DNA of 37,106 nt from Bacteroidota bacterium (GTDB lineage: Bacteria; Bacteroidota; Ignavibacteria; Kryptoniales; JAKASW01). The translations under genes were made by a program, and so were the position numbers. Below, one piece after another: positions 28,611 through 36,016 of the stretch (the first letter of the stretch is position 1; the number at the start of each line of letters is the position of its first letter). Under the pieces are notes generated by a model, which ran no database searches, had not been told where the DNA came from, and saw only the letters and a program-made list of their open reading frames with translations. The stretch lies in the NCBI GenBank assembly GCA_023480735.1, contig JAMCXB010000041.1:1-37106 (forward strand), read 5' to 3'.

Positions 28611-28835
28611 ATGCTTAAAACAGCCGTCCGACGAGTGGGCAACAGCCTTGGAATTACTTTGCCAAAAACTATAGTCGAGAACCTACATCTCAACGAAGGA
28701 GACGAACTCCACCTTGTCGAAACGGACGAAGGGATTATCATAACTCCGTTCGACCCTAAATTCAGCGAGTGGGCAAAAGCGTATGAGCATTCCAATAAAA
28801 AGTTTAGAAACGCACTCAGAGCACTCGCTAAGTAA
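28611..28835 (+). CDS. AbrB/MazE-type antitoxin
   Basis: This 74-residue protein has an N-terminal SpoVT/AbrB swapped-hairpin DNA-binding fold (residues 1-48: RRVGNSLGITLPKTIVENL, then LNEGDELHLVETDEGIIITP). The acidic/aromatic C-terminal tail is likely the part that binds and blocks the toxin. Its stop and the ATG of the Fic/Doc-domain gene overlap by one base (TAATG), the classic arrangement for a co-translated antitoxin-toxin pair. Such antitoxins usually repress their own promoter. The start is ATG 28611 with AGGAG 8 nt upstream. Confidence 0.9.
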   Translation: MLKTAVRRVGNSLGITLPKTIVENLHLNEGDELHLVETDEGIIITPFDPKFSEWAKAYEHSNKKFRNALRALAK

Positions 28836-29233
28836 TGGCGGTTCACTTCATACCTGCTGAACTTGTCCTCGCACTTCACGCCGATCTTCTTCAACGGTAT
28901 GGTGGACAGCCTGGGCTTCGAGACCGAAATCTCCTTGAGTCTGCACTTGCTCAACCACGGATAACCGTTGGTGGAAAGTTTGCACATAAAACTATCTTTG
29001 ATAAAGCAGCCGCTTATGGCTATCATGTCTGCAAAAACCATCCATTCATCGACGGGAATAAACGAGTTGCCTTCGTGCTTATGGACATCTTTCTCCAAAG
29101 AAATGGGTGGGAAATTATTGCCCACGAGGAGGACGCGTACTCGATGATGATTGACCTCTCTTCAGGTCGATTGTCCAAAGCACATCTGGCATCATGGCTC
29201 AAAAAACATTCCTCCAGACTTCCTTCTGACTGA
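28835..29233 (+). CDS. doc: Fic/Doc-family death-on-curing toxin
   Basis: This 132-residue Doc-type toxin has the catalytic loop HPFIDGNKR (69-77), matching the Fic consensus HxFx(D/E)GNxR, where His is catalytic and Asp/Asn position metal and phosphate. Short Doc proteins such as that of phage P1 phosphorylate EF-Tu and stop translation, while longer Fic proteins AMPylate targets. Length, family and neighbour favour the Doc mode (inference). All key residues are present, so it appears active. The stop is 11 bp from the end of the attC-like site at 29245, and its strand is opposite to every cassette gene in the array. Confidence 0.92.
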   Translation: MAVHFIPAELVLALHADLLQRYGGQPGLRDRNLLESALAQPRITVGGKFAHKTIFDKAAAYGYHVCKNHPFIDGNKRVAFVLMDIFLQRNGWEIIAHEEDAYSMMIDLSSGRLSKAHLASWLKKHSSRLPSD

Positions 29234-29244
29234 ATTGCCGTTGC

Positions 29245-29379
29245 GGCTAACGTCCTGCCCAAAAAAGTTCGTCCTGCTTCGACGCCATGAATGTGCGAAG
29301 CTCGACGAGAGCGGCGAAGCGGGATGAAGCGAGAACCATGATATATAATAATCGAGCATCTTTTTTGCGCGTGTTAGGC
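29245..29379 (-). repeat. attC-like recombination site A (135 bp)
   Basis: On the minus strand it opens with GCCTAACA (29379-29372) and closes with GACGTTAGCC (29254-29245). Inner boxes GCGCAAAAAAG and CTTTTTTGGGC pair 10 of 11. A terminal hairpin pairs 29268-29281 with 29315-29328 (12 of 14). It shares the central 9-mer ATGAAGCGA (29324-29332, plus strand) with the other three sites and is close to site D over its whole length. Confidence 0.82.
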
Positions 29380-29433
29380 GTCCGTTGTTTTGCCGCAGGG
29401 CACTTGGGCAACTGTCGGTGCTACTTACTTTAT

Positions 29434-29727
29434 TCAAGGAATTGGCTGGCGAGACTTTTCCGCGTAACGCCATGGCATCGGAATACTGTCGGCAATTTGT
29501 CGGGTAAAGTCATAGCAACAATAGTCTGTAAATTCCCATTCGTATTGTGACTCACTAATGTTAAGTGTGATAACAGCGTAGCATGACTTCCCGTGAGTGG
29601 AGCAGACCAGTTCAGAGGAAGATTTGGAGATGGCACTCTCTATGACTTGAAACATGGTTGATTGGCCTCCTGGAAGAGCGGAAGGGACAACGGGTCGGGA
29701 GCCATCCTTGTAAGTAAAAGTAATCAT
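29434..29727 (-). CDS. Hypothetical cassette protein, 97 aa
   Basis: I do not recognise this family. The protein begins MITFTYKDGSRPVVPSAL, contains SELVCSTHGKSCYAVITL (a Cys/His cluster that could bind metal) and ends in a polar tail. ATG 29727 is preferred because AAGGA lies 9 nt upstream; the frame extends to a TTG at 29802 that would overlap the preceding gene. It is the last gene before attC site A (55 bp away), in the expected cassette orientation, and probably co-transcribed with the membrane protein upstream. Confidence 0.6.
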   Translation of the reverse strand: MITFTYKDGSRPVVPSALPGGQSTMFQVIESAISKSSSELVCSTHGKSCYAVITLNISESQYEWEFTDYCCYDFTRQIADSIPMPWRYAEKSRQPIP

Positions 29728-29798
29728 AAGTTGTAGTCCTTCACGATTTTGTGTCTTTAACATGCGTGTGCCGTATGTTGTGTTGTCCCTTTCAGAAT

Positions 29799-30155
29799 TC
29801 AACCTTTGCGAAGGATCAGGATGTAGATTACGAGCAGCGAGATGACAAGCGCGAGGATTAGTATAACTACTCCTGACGTGCCGCCAAGAACGTGGTCAAT
29901 TTCGTCATCGTCTTTGTGAAAAAGCGACAAGCCAACGACTATCAAAACTATCACAATCGCTGCAATAAAAGCGATTAGATAAAGTGGCGGCCCCAAGACA
30001 ATGGCTGCGAACAATAGGAACAGAGATAATGCTATCGTGAGTGGAATTGAAATAACGGTGAGCGTCCATCCGAGGACGGGATGGATTTGTCTGACATCCT
30101 TCAGCCATTCTCCAAGGCCGTCAACTGGATTCCTGGTCGAGACGAGTCTTTTCAT
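29799..30155 (-). CDS. Small membrane protein of unknown function, 118 aa
   Basis: The N terminus is basic and amphipathic (MKRLVSTRNPVDGLGEWLKD), followed by hydrophobic segments at about 28-50 and 54-76, a charged loop FHKDDDEIDHV, and a last segment at about 92-114. This suggests three transmembrane helices. ATG 30155 is preceded by AAGG at 6 nt. It is the first gene after the insertion-element debris at 30285-30700, so its original promoter or upstream partner may have been replaced. Confidence 0.65.
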   Translation of the reverse strand: MKRLVSTRNPVDGLGEWLKDVRQIHPVLGWTLTVISIPLTIALSLFLLFAAIVLGPPLYLIAFIAAIVIVLIVVGLSLFHKDDDEIDHVLGGTSGVVILILALVISLLVIYILILRKG

Positions 30156-30284
30156 AATCTGCCTTGTAACTATCTTAGACTACTTGCATCGGTTAGTCAA
30201 CTGCCTTTGAGTTGTTTTGCGACAGCTTCGGATGAATTACCATCTTGATTTCAGTTTTCATTTGGTGGGCGCCGATGCTCATGA

Positions 30285-30497
30285 TGGAATCTGCACCGAG
30301 GAAATGTGTTTATTCCCGTCCTTGCCCATCTGGTATCGTTGTTCAATGGTTCCACCTTCGATGTCATCCTGCCGACCCGGAAGGGGGGCGACATCAGACT
30401 ACAATGCGTGTCAAAACCTGACAAAGACCTCGCGTGGATGCTCCAGAAACTACAGATCGTCCCACCCGAGCGACTCAAGAAAGATTACCAATTGTAG
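30285..30497 (+). pseudogene. Probable transposase C-terminal fragment
   Basis: The plus-strand frame, closed upstream by TGA at 30282, reads VLAHLVSLF, TFDVILPTRKGGDIRLQCVS, KPDKDLAWMLQKLQIVPPER and ends at TAG. The tail resembles the last residues of IS4/IS1634-like DDE transposases (a recurring K/RPD-LAWLLQ-L-LP-ERL ending), but no catalytic residues remain, so the family is uncertain. It lies on the opposite strand to the cassette genes and upstream of the 123-bp repeat, suggesting the remains of one insertion element. The flanking 30156-30284 shows no gene. Confidence 0.45.
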
Positions 30498-30616
30498 TGC
30501 CGACTTTTGCCCGCCTTCCCTCGTTTCCGCACGGAATCGCCGTTTTCAATCGAGAAGTGTCGAACTTGGGTTAACACATCCCTGTACCACGTTGCAATAA
30601 ACAAGGTCGGCACTAC
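30494..30616. repeat. REP-like inverted repeat pair
   Basis: GTAGTGCCGAC (30494-30504) and its reverse complement GTCGGCACTAC (30606-30616) flank about 100 bp. The pairing extends to CAAT-type bases on the outside. The right arm is also present in the window-start copy at 29-39. This may be part of the insertion element's end structure. Confidence 0.55.
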
Positions 30617-30700
30617 ATTGACTTTTGAACCCCAATCCCCCAGTCCAAACTGAATCCGCAGAAAAAATATTTTTTCTGCGCCACTACCGTCGAACTTGGG
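30578..30700. repeat. Long direct repeat, second copy of 1-123
   Basis: Identical over 123 bp to the window start, including the 24-bp palindrome (30657-30680). Identity ends at 30700 and the cassette gene sequence begins there, which marks an insertion boundary. The phrase GTCGAACTTGGG at its right end also occurs 130 bp earlier (30559), so the element contains an internal direct repeat with a 130-bp period. Confidence 0.85.
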
Positions 30701-31094
30701 CTAGGCCACTTGGCGGGTCTTGTTTAACTCCGCTCAAATATTCTTCGTAAGGCACGTTGGCATATTGGTCTGGTCGTATAAGGGGCACTTCCGAGAATCT
30801 GTAGTATGTGTTTGGCAAACTATCGGAGGGGTACACATCTTGAATTCGTATGTTTGTTGCGATCCCTTTACCAATATTGGTCAATCGGAAAACCTGAGCG
30901 CCGCTGTCATGGCGAACCTCTGGCAGAACTGTTGGCATGACAGACAAGCGACGCTGTCGAACGAGCTCATCCAACTGCTCTTTTGCCACTCGACGGAGGC
31001 GGCAAGTTTCAATCGTGTACCACGTCATTACCAAAAGTGTCATGGTGATGACGCCAAATGTCAACCAATCGATTAAGAGGGTACAACTATTCAT
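30684..31094 (-). CDS. Hypothetical membrane-anchored protein, C terminus truncated by a repeat
   Basis: This 136-residue ORF has one N-terminal transmembrane helix (about 6-27, LLIDWLTFGVITMTLLVMTW), a basic coiled-coil-like stretch (ETCRLRRVAKEQLDELVRQRR) and a beta-rich domain (FRLTNIGKGIATNIRI) seen in many small uncharacterised membrane-anchored proteins. The last four codons and the stop lie in the 123-bp repeat that begins at 30700, so the native C terminus was lost on insertion. The start is ATG 31094, 13 nt after the TPR gene, with AAAGG upstream. Whether the stump works is unknown. Confidence 0.65.
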   Translation of the reverse strand: MNSCTLLIDWLTFGVITMTLLVMTWYTIETCRLRRVAKEQLDELVRQRRLSVMPTVLPEVRHDSGAQVFRLTNIGKGIATNIRIQDVYPSDSLPNTYYRFSEVPLIRPDQYANVPYEEYLSGVKQDPPSGLAQVRR

Positions 31095-31107
31095 GGTTTC
31101 TAACCTT

Positions 31108-32052
31108 TCATTGGCAAAATTCTTTCATCTCGTCTGCTGCTTGCATTAATCCTAGTTCGTATGCTTTATGGAGATCAGCGCATGCTCCGCCAGTGTCGCC
31201 TAAAAACATCTCAGCTAAAGCTCTACCATGGAACGCCTCAGCGCTTGTGGAATCTTGAGCGATCTCGCCATTGAACATTTCTTTTGATTTCTTGAAATCT
31301 CCCATCGCGGCTTTTTCATCGCCTAAACGTAATTCTCCTCGTGCAGTGAAGGACGTGGCGTTGCCGCCGTGCGTCAATTCTATCACCTTTGAAACATCAG
31401 ACAACGCTCCTTGTATGTCGCTCTGACTACGGAGGGCGCTCCTGATCTTGTACGGCTCTGGCGAGTTGGGATTTAGTTGGATTGCATGGTTCAGGTCCTC
31501 CATGGCTCCCGTGGTATCATTGGTTGCAGCTCTTATCGACCCTCTTATGAAATAAGCCATGTCTGAATTCGGATTCTCCTTTAGTGCGTTGTCACAATCG
31601 ATTAAGGCACCAGCGTAATCTTTGCTCATGTACTTTTTGGAAGCGGAAGCAACGAGGTCAATATTTTTGCGGTCAGTTTCAGCTTGCACAGACGAAGAAG
31701 AATTGCTTGTAGAGTAATTTGCGGAAAGGATTATTTTGCCAACAGCGAAGAGGACAACCCACACAAAGGCGTAGGCAAGAACGCCAGATGTTGCAGAACG
31801 GAGCCAGAGCTTATCGATCTTCTTGAAAACGAAGCTCCTTAGGACATAATAAATTCCGATAGTGAGAACGCAGCCGCCAAACTGCATTAGGAGTCCCATC
31901 GAACCAAGCACCTCATAACCCTTTGACGCTTGCGGAGAATAGAAGATGCAGGCGATGACAACCCAGCCCCACCCCACTTTTGACCTAAAAATATCCCATC
32001 TCTCCTCCGTTTTTCCCCAAGAGGATTCGTTGCGATAACTTGGTGTTCTCAT
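31108..32052 (-). CDS. TPR-repeat membrane protein
   Basis: This 314-residue protein has three N-terminal hydrophobic segments (about 27-45, 50-72 and 85-107) and then three to four tetratricopeptide repeats (about 130-300; SKDYAGALIDCDNALKENPN and TTGAMEDLNHAIQLNPNSPE are clear examples, and the last is SEL1/TPR-like with GDTGGACADLHKAYELG). TPRs mediate protein contacts, and no enzymatic domain is visible. ATG 32052 is chosen because GAGAGG lies 8 nt upstream; the longer TTG start would sit on that site. It is the first gene of its cassette, 61 nt after attC site B. Confidence 0.8.
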   Translation of the reverse strand: MRTPSYRNESSWGKTEERWDIFRSKVGWGWVVIACIFYSPQASKGYEVLGSMGLLMQFGGCVLTIGIYYVLRSFVFKKIDKLWLRSATSGVLAYAFVWVVLFAVGKIILSANYSTSNSSSSVQAETDRKNIDLVASASKKYMSKDYAGALIDCDNALKENPNSDMAYFIRGSIRAATNDTTGAMEDLNHAIQLNPNSPEPYKIRSALRSQSDIQGALSDVSKVIELTHGGNATSFTARGELRLGDEKAAMGDFKKSKEMFNGEIAQDSTSAEAFHGRALAEMFLGDTGGACADLHKAYELGLMQAADEMKEFCQ

Positions 32053-32113
32053 AGACTTACCTCTCAATTTGAATCATGGACGCAGTGGCACACATGAAGC
32101 GCAAAACAATGAC

Positions 32114-32247
32114 GCATAACGTCCATTGGGAAGAAGTCGTTGCGGTCGCCCGCTATAAAAGTTGCGTAGCATCGAGCCTGCGGGCGAACGCAATGAAGCG
32201 AGTTCGACATATAAGAATGACGAGCGTCTTCTTCCCAATTGTTAGCC
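32114..32247 (-). repeat. attC-like recombination site B (134 bp)
   Basis: On the minus strand it opens with GGCTAACA (32247-32240) and closes with GACGTTATGC (32123-32114). The inner boxes ATTGGGAAGAAG and CTTCTTCCCAAT are a perfect 12-bp pair. The terminal hairpin pairs 32140-32153 with 32180-32193 (13 of 14), with a sequence unlike that of sites A and D. It shares ATGAAGCGA at 32193-32201. Confidence 0.85.
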
Positions 32248-32323
32248 GCAGTTCGCGGTGGAGATTGTAACACATTTGACATCATGGCCCTCCATTCACA
32301 TGTTCGTGCTGGCTTTATCATTG

Positions 32324-32848
32324 TCATTTGGTATTCAGCGCCACTTCCATTTCGCCAAGCTCTTTGATAACCTTCTTTATGTCTTCCGCACCTTTCCAAT
32401 GAGAGGATTCTCCCAACAGTTCATCAAGTGCAGGATGGTTGCAATTATACTTATGAAGCTTGCCGTGAACAAATTCTACTGGCTTTTTGAAACGCTGTAA
32501 ATAGGCGACATACACTTTCCGATAGAAAGAATCCCCCTGGATAAACACTTCTGCAATGCCATCTGCCGTGGCAGTATTGACTTCTCGATAATCCACCGAC
32601 AGTTCATGGAATAGCATAGTGAGGTCACTCCTCAATTGAACAACGTCTTGTTTCAGGTGTCTTTTTGTGTAAAACCATTTTCTAAGAACAGTTACAGTGG
32701 TAATTATCAATTTCCAGATTGTTCGCGCAGAGATAGTAAAAGCAGCAAGAGCGTTTATTATGATGCCCGCGATGACAATCCAAAGAATTATTTGATTCTG
32801 GTATAACCCGTGGATGAACTTCACAACTTGGTCTTCACTCATTTGCAT
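32324..32848 (-). CDS. Hypothetical single- or double-span membrane protein, 174 aa
   Basis: A hydrophobic segment (about 18-40, QIILWIVIAGIIINALAAFT) and a shorter one (about 44-58) are followed by a basic stretch (RKWFYTKRHLKQDVVQLRSD) and a soluble helical domain with no known motif. I do not recognise the family. A second ATG two codons in (32842) has GGGAAG at better spacing and may be the real start. It lies 36 bp after the beta-propeller-like gene and 77 bp before attC site B, as the last gene of that cassette. Confidence 0.65.
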   Translation of the reverse strand: MQMSEDQVVKFIHGLYQNQIILWIVIAGIIINALAAFTISARTIWKLIITTVTVLRKWFYTKRHLKQDVVQLRSDLTMLFHELSVDYREVNTATADGIAEVFIQGDSFYRKVYVAYLQRFKKPVEFVHGKLHKYNCNHPALDELLGESSHWKGAEDIKKVIKELGEMEVALNTK

Positions 32849-32884
32849 CTTCCCGGTAGTTGATAGTTGCAGTTGCCAGTCCTA

Positions 32885-35044
32885 TCATTTTAGCAGCTCC
32901 AGTTTCTTGGTATCGTGGTACGCGCCAGCTTGCAGACGATAGAGGTAAATTCCGCTTGAAAGGGTGGCGGCGTTGAAAATAACCGAATGAATGCCTGCAA
33001 TCTGATTTTCGTTAACTAGGCTCTCGACTTCTCTTCCAAGCACGTCGAAAACTTTCAGAGTTACATGGCAACTCATTGGCAACAGATAGTTGATCACAGT
33101 TGACGGATTAAACGGATTGGGGTAATTTTGCTGAAGCAAAAAATTCGTGGGCAGATTTTTCTGTTGCTCTTGAACACCTGTGATCATTTCCGAAAGCGGT
33201 CGCTGCCATACCCCGCTGCCTTCAGTTCCTAGCTCCGCGCCACCTCCATAGGTTCCGGCAAAGAGATTTGTGCCGAGGATGACAAGAGATCTGATGGAAT
33301 TGTTCGTCGATGGAGTGGTTGGCAAACCTGACCTGATGTCTGTCCAGCTTGTTCCTTTATCTGTGGAAAGGAAGACGCCAGCACCAGTTGCGGCAAAAAG
33401 GTTCGTGTCCATAACAGCAAGAGACCAGACGCCAGGGTTGGAGCCTGAACTCACCCCTGAATTGGCTGCGACCCAACTTGTTCCGTTATTCGTGGAACGA
33501 TAAACAGCACCATTAACCCCGGCAAAGAGATTTGTGCCGAGCACTGCAAAAGACTCGACATCAGATTGAGGCAGGAACCCTGAATTGACCGCTGACCAGC
33601 TTGTACCATTGTCGGTCGAGATAAAGGCACCGCCAGCATAAGTCCCAGCGAAAAGATTCGTGCCCAGCACGGCGAAACACCGGATATCCTTGTTTGTCAA
33701 GCCCGAATCGACCACTCTCCAGTTCGCACCGTTGTTGGTGGAAAGAAAAACGCCGCCAGCGTAAGTGCCTGCAAAAAGGTTTGTCCCAAGCACGCCAAGA
33801 GCATTGACACGGGTGTCGGTCAAGCCCGAATTGACTGGTGTCCAGCTTGTCCCGCTGTTTGTGGAAAGAAAGACCCCGCCACCATAAGTCCCTGCAAAGA
33901 GATTTGGTGGTCTTGACCCATTGGAGAGAACGGCAAAAGCATCGATGCGAAAATTCGTCAAGCCTGAATCAATTGCCGTCCAGCTCGCACCGTTGTTTGC
34001 AGAAAGAAAGGCGCCGCCGCCATCAGTCCCGGCAAAGAGATTCGTGCCGAGGGCGGCAAGAGTGAAGACTCCTGAGTACCTCGGTAATCCTGAACTGACC
34101 GCTGTCCAGCTTGTCTCGTTGTTGGTCGATAGAAACACGCCACTCCATGTCCCGGCAAAGAGATTCGTTCCGACTAGAGCGAGAGCATTAGCATAAGTAC
34201 CCGTCAGGCCTGCTGCTGTCCAGCTTACGCCACTATCCGTTGACACGTAGACTCCACCGCCATAAGTTCCTGAACTGTAGTTGCCAGTTGCGGCAAAGAG
34301 ACGCGTGCCAGAAACTGCAAGAGCGTTCACATAGAGATATGGCACAGGCACTGTGGTTGGCAGTCCTATTTGACTCCAGCTTAACCCACCGTCCGTAGAT
34401 CGATATACCATGCCGTTCACTCCGACAGTCCCAGCAAAGATATTTGTACCGGAGGCGGCGAAACAACTCACACTAATCCCACTCACTCCGGCGGCAGTCC
34501 AGTCCATGCCGTTGTCGGTCGATATGTAGATGCCACCGTTACTCCCGGCCAAAAGGTTCGTGCCTGAGACGGCAAAGGCACTCACATTATGCCCTGAAAA
34601 GTCTGTGACCTTTGTCCAGTTTGTATCGCCGCCGCTCGAAAGATATACTCCCGATCCAGTCGCGGCCACGTGATTCTTGCCGGAGACGGCGAAATCAAAA
34701 ACATCCGTTCCTGTCAGTCCAGTTGCAACCCAATTCGTTCCGTTGTCAGTCGAAACATAGAGACCAGTTTCCGTTCCCGCATAGACACTTTTGTCGGAAA
34801 CGACGAGAGCAAACACATCAATCCCCGACAAGCCCGAATGGACTGCCGTCCAGCTTGTACCGTAGTCCGTCGAAAGGTAGATTCCCTGACCCCAAGTCCC
34901 AGCAATGAGATTCGTGCCTGAGGCCGCGAGTCGATTGATGTTCGCTCCCTCCGGCCCACCCGTTGGAGTCCATTGTGCACTTAATGACCGCGTACCCATA
35001 CAAAAGCTGAACACCAGTATTAGAAATCGTGTAAGGTTCTTCAT
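32885..35044 (-). CDS. T9SS-exported beta-propeller-like repeat protein (BNR/YCF48-type)
   Basis: This 719-residue protein has a signal peptide (1-24, cleaved near LSAQ), 13 clear repeats of about 40 residues plus one decayed copy (consensus LGTNLFAGTYGGGVFLSTNN followed by GTSWTAVNSGL), and a type A T9SS sorting domain (about 634-719; NYPNPFNPSTVINYLL, FDVLGREV, SGIYLYRLQAG). The Asp-box-like ST(D/N)xGxSW motif recurs in sialidases, Ycf48 and sortilin propellers, so two stacked propellers are plausible. The protein should be exported through the outer membrane and attached or released. Binding rather than catalysis is likely, since no enzyme motif is visible. ATG 35044 with AAAGGGA fits the signal peptide; a TTG 13 codons upstream does not. 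It starts 57 nt after attC site C. Confidence 0.9.
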   Translation of the reverse strand: MKNLTRFLILVFSFCMGTRSLSAQWTPTGGPEGANINRLAASGTNLIAGTWGQGIYLSTDYGTSWTAVHSGLSGIDVFALVVSDKSVYAGTETGLYVSTDNGTNWVATGLTGTDVFDFAVSGKNHVAATGSGVYLSSGGDTNWTKVTDFSGHNVSAFAVSGTNLLAGSNGGIYISTDNGMDWTAAGVSGISVSCFAASGTNIFAGTVGVNGMVYRSTDGGLSWSQIGLPTTVPVPYLYVNALAVSGTRLFAATGNYSSGTYGGGVYVSTDSGVSWTAAGLTGTYANALALVGTNLFAGTWSGVFLSTNNETSWTAVSSGLPRYSGVFTLAALGTNLFAGTDGGGAFLSANNGASWTAIDSGLTNFRIDAFAVLSNGSRPPNLFAGTYGGGVFLSTNSGTSWTPVNSGLTDTRVNALGVLGTNLFAGTYAGGVFLSTNNGANWRVVDSGLTNKDIRCFAVLGTNLFAGTYAGGAFISTDNGTSWSAVNSGFLPQSDVESFAVLGTNLFAGVNGAVYRSTNNGTSWVAANSGVSSGSNPGVWSLAVMDTNLFAATGAGVFLSTDKGTSWTDIRSGLPTTPSTNNSIRSLVILGTNLFAGTYGGGAELGTEGSGVWQRPLSEMITGVQEQQKNLPTNFLLQQNYPNPFNPSTVINYLLPMSCHVTLKVFDVLGREVESLVNENQIAGIHSVIFNAATLSSGIYLYRLQAGAYHDTKKLELLK

Positions 35045-35100
35045 AATATTTCCCTTTCTAAAGGACTCGACGGGCAATTGCAACTAACCATGCGAATTGC

Positions 35101-35225
35101 GGCTAACGTCCTGCCGGAAGAAGTCGTGGCACGCATCCTTTAAAGGGGTAGATAATGAGCGCGCCATGAAGCGAGTTCCATATATAATATACAAATGACG
35201 AGCGTCTTTGTCCGGCATGTTATGC
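35101..35225 (-). repeat. attC-like recombination site C (125 bp)
   Basis: On the minus strand it opens with GCATAACA (35225-35218) and closes with GACGTTAGCC (35110-35101). Inner boxes TGCCGGACAAAG and CTTCTTCCGGCA pair 10 of 12. A shorter terminal hairpin pairs 35127-35134 with 35159-35166 (7 of 8). It shares ATGAAGCGA at 35166-35174 and an ATGACGAGCGTCTT block with site B. Confidence 0.8.
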
Positions 35226-35250
35226 GCAGCGCAGCCCGATCCATTTTATT

Positions 35251-35838
35251 CTAGACAGTCCGTCTAGGTTGACGCCGTTTCTTTTCGGGCAGGCCTATCC
35301 GAGCAAGGTAGTTAGCGAACCTTAGTGAAATATCTTCTCGAAACAGCGGTGAAACTGAACAAATGAAATTCTTGCGGCGAATCGAGGAAAGATACTTAAC
35401 GTTAACAGCAAAATAGTGCTTGAAGTCTATTACTGACGGAACGATCGGGATCGGCGAAGGGAACTCTAGGTAGTGGTAACGGGGCGTCTCATTGTTCCGA
35501 AGTGTGGTTCCTGGAGTTCTGTTCTTGTTAATTTGCTGCATTCTGAGATCCAACTCAGATAAGTGTTCCCCTTGGTAAACGTGCTCGGCATTATAGAGCG
35601 GGGCAACAAGGACCGAAAGGAGCCACTTATCTTGAGTGGACTTTTGTTCTTTCAGGTCCCGCAAATGAGCATCTTGCTCGAGGTCGCAATCTTGGGATAG
35701 AACGATTACGAGTGGAAAGTTAATCTTGGAGACTTCAAGAATGCCAGACTTCTCTCTAACATACTCGATGTACTCGACATCCTTGAAAATATCCCCTTGA
35801 AAGATCCTCGACTTCCTTGGTTTACTGACGCTTATCAT
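35251..35838 (-). CDS. Hypothetical cassette protein with SQDCDLEQD motif, 195 aa
   Basis: I do not recognise a named family. The protein opens SKPRKSRIFQGDIFKDVEYI, then has a hydrophobic strand leading into VIVLSQDCDLEQDAHLRDLK (about 42-62), the most motif-like segment. A Cys flanked by acidic residues could be a metal or catalytic site, but that is speculation. The C terminus is strongly basic. There is no signal peptide or membrane segment, so it is probably cytoplasmic. ATG 35838 overlaps the 64-residue ORF upstream by 17 bp; a TTG at 35853 is also possible. It is the last of three overlapping genes, 26 bp before attC site C. Confidence 0.7.
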   Translation of the reverse strand: MISVSKPRKSRIFQGDIFKDVEYIEYVREKSGILEVSKINFPLVIVLSQDCDLEQDAHLRDLKEQKSTQDKWLLSVLVAPLYNAEHVYQGEHLSELDLRMQQINKNRTPGTTLRNNETPRYHYLEFPSPIPIVPSVIDFKHYFAVNVKYLSSIRRKNFICSVSPLFREDISLRFANYLARIGLPEKKRRQPRRTV

Positions 35839-36016
35839 GGGTAATCTTAGCAAGAATTATTTGTCGCTTAGGTTTTCCTACACCGTAGCTTTCGATCTCG
35901 ACGTTCAGGGTGGGAACGGTCTCAGCGGGCGCAGCAGGGCGAGGAGTAGCGGACTCAGTCTTGTCGGTCGGAGCATACTCTTCGCTAAAACCGGACTGGT
36001 CTTGTCCCTCAGGCAT
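35822..36016 (-). CDS. Small hypothetical protein, 64 aa, linking two cassette genes
   Basis: The first 35 residues are acidic, Pro/Ala/Thr-rich and likely disordered (EEYAPTDKTESATPRPAAPA). The rest is a compact beta-type segment (VPTLNVEIESYGVGKPKRQI). The ATG overlaps the TIGR04255-like stop by 8 bp and has GAGG 7 nt upstream, and its stop overlaps the next gene, so all three are translationally coupled. The tight packing is the main support that it is real. It could be an adaptor or small partner subunit. Confidence 0.6.
   Translation of the reverse strand: MPEGQDQSGFSEEYAPTDKTESATPRPAAPAETVPTLNVEIESYGVGKPKRQIILAKITHDKRQ

Noticed and set aside
30181-30235. Possible fifth attC remnant (GGTTAGTCAACTG on the plus strand)
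   Set aside because: One box-like motif is present, but no pairing inner box, terminal hairpin or ATGAAGCGA core was found near it.
33000-35000. Regularly spaced repeats resembling a CRISPR array
   Set aside because: The period (about 120 bp) is far too long, spacers are not unique, and the repeats are in frame within one ORF encoding a beta-propeller-like protein.
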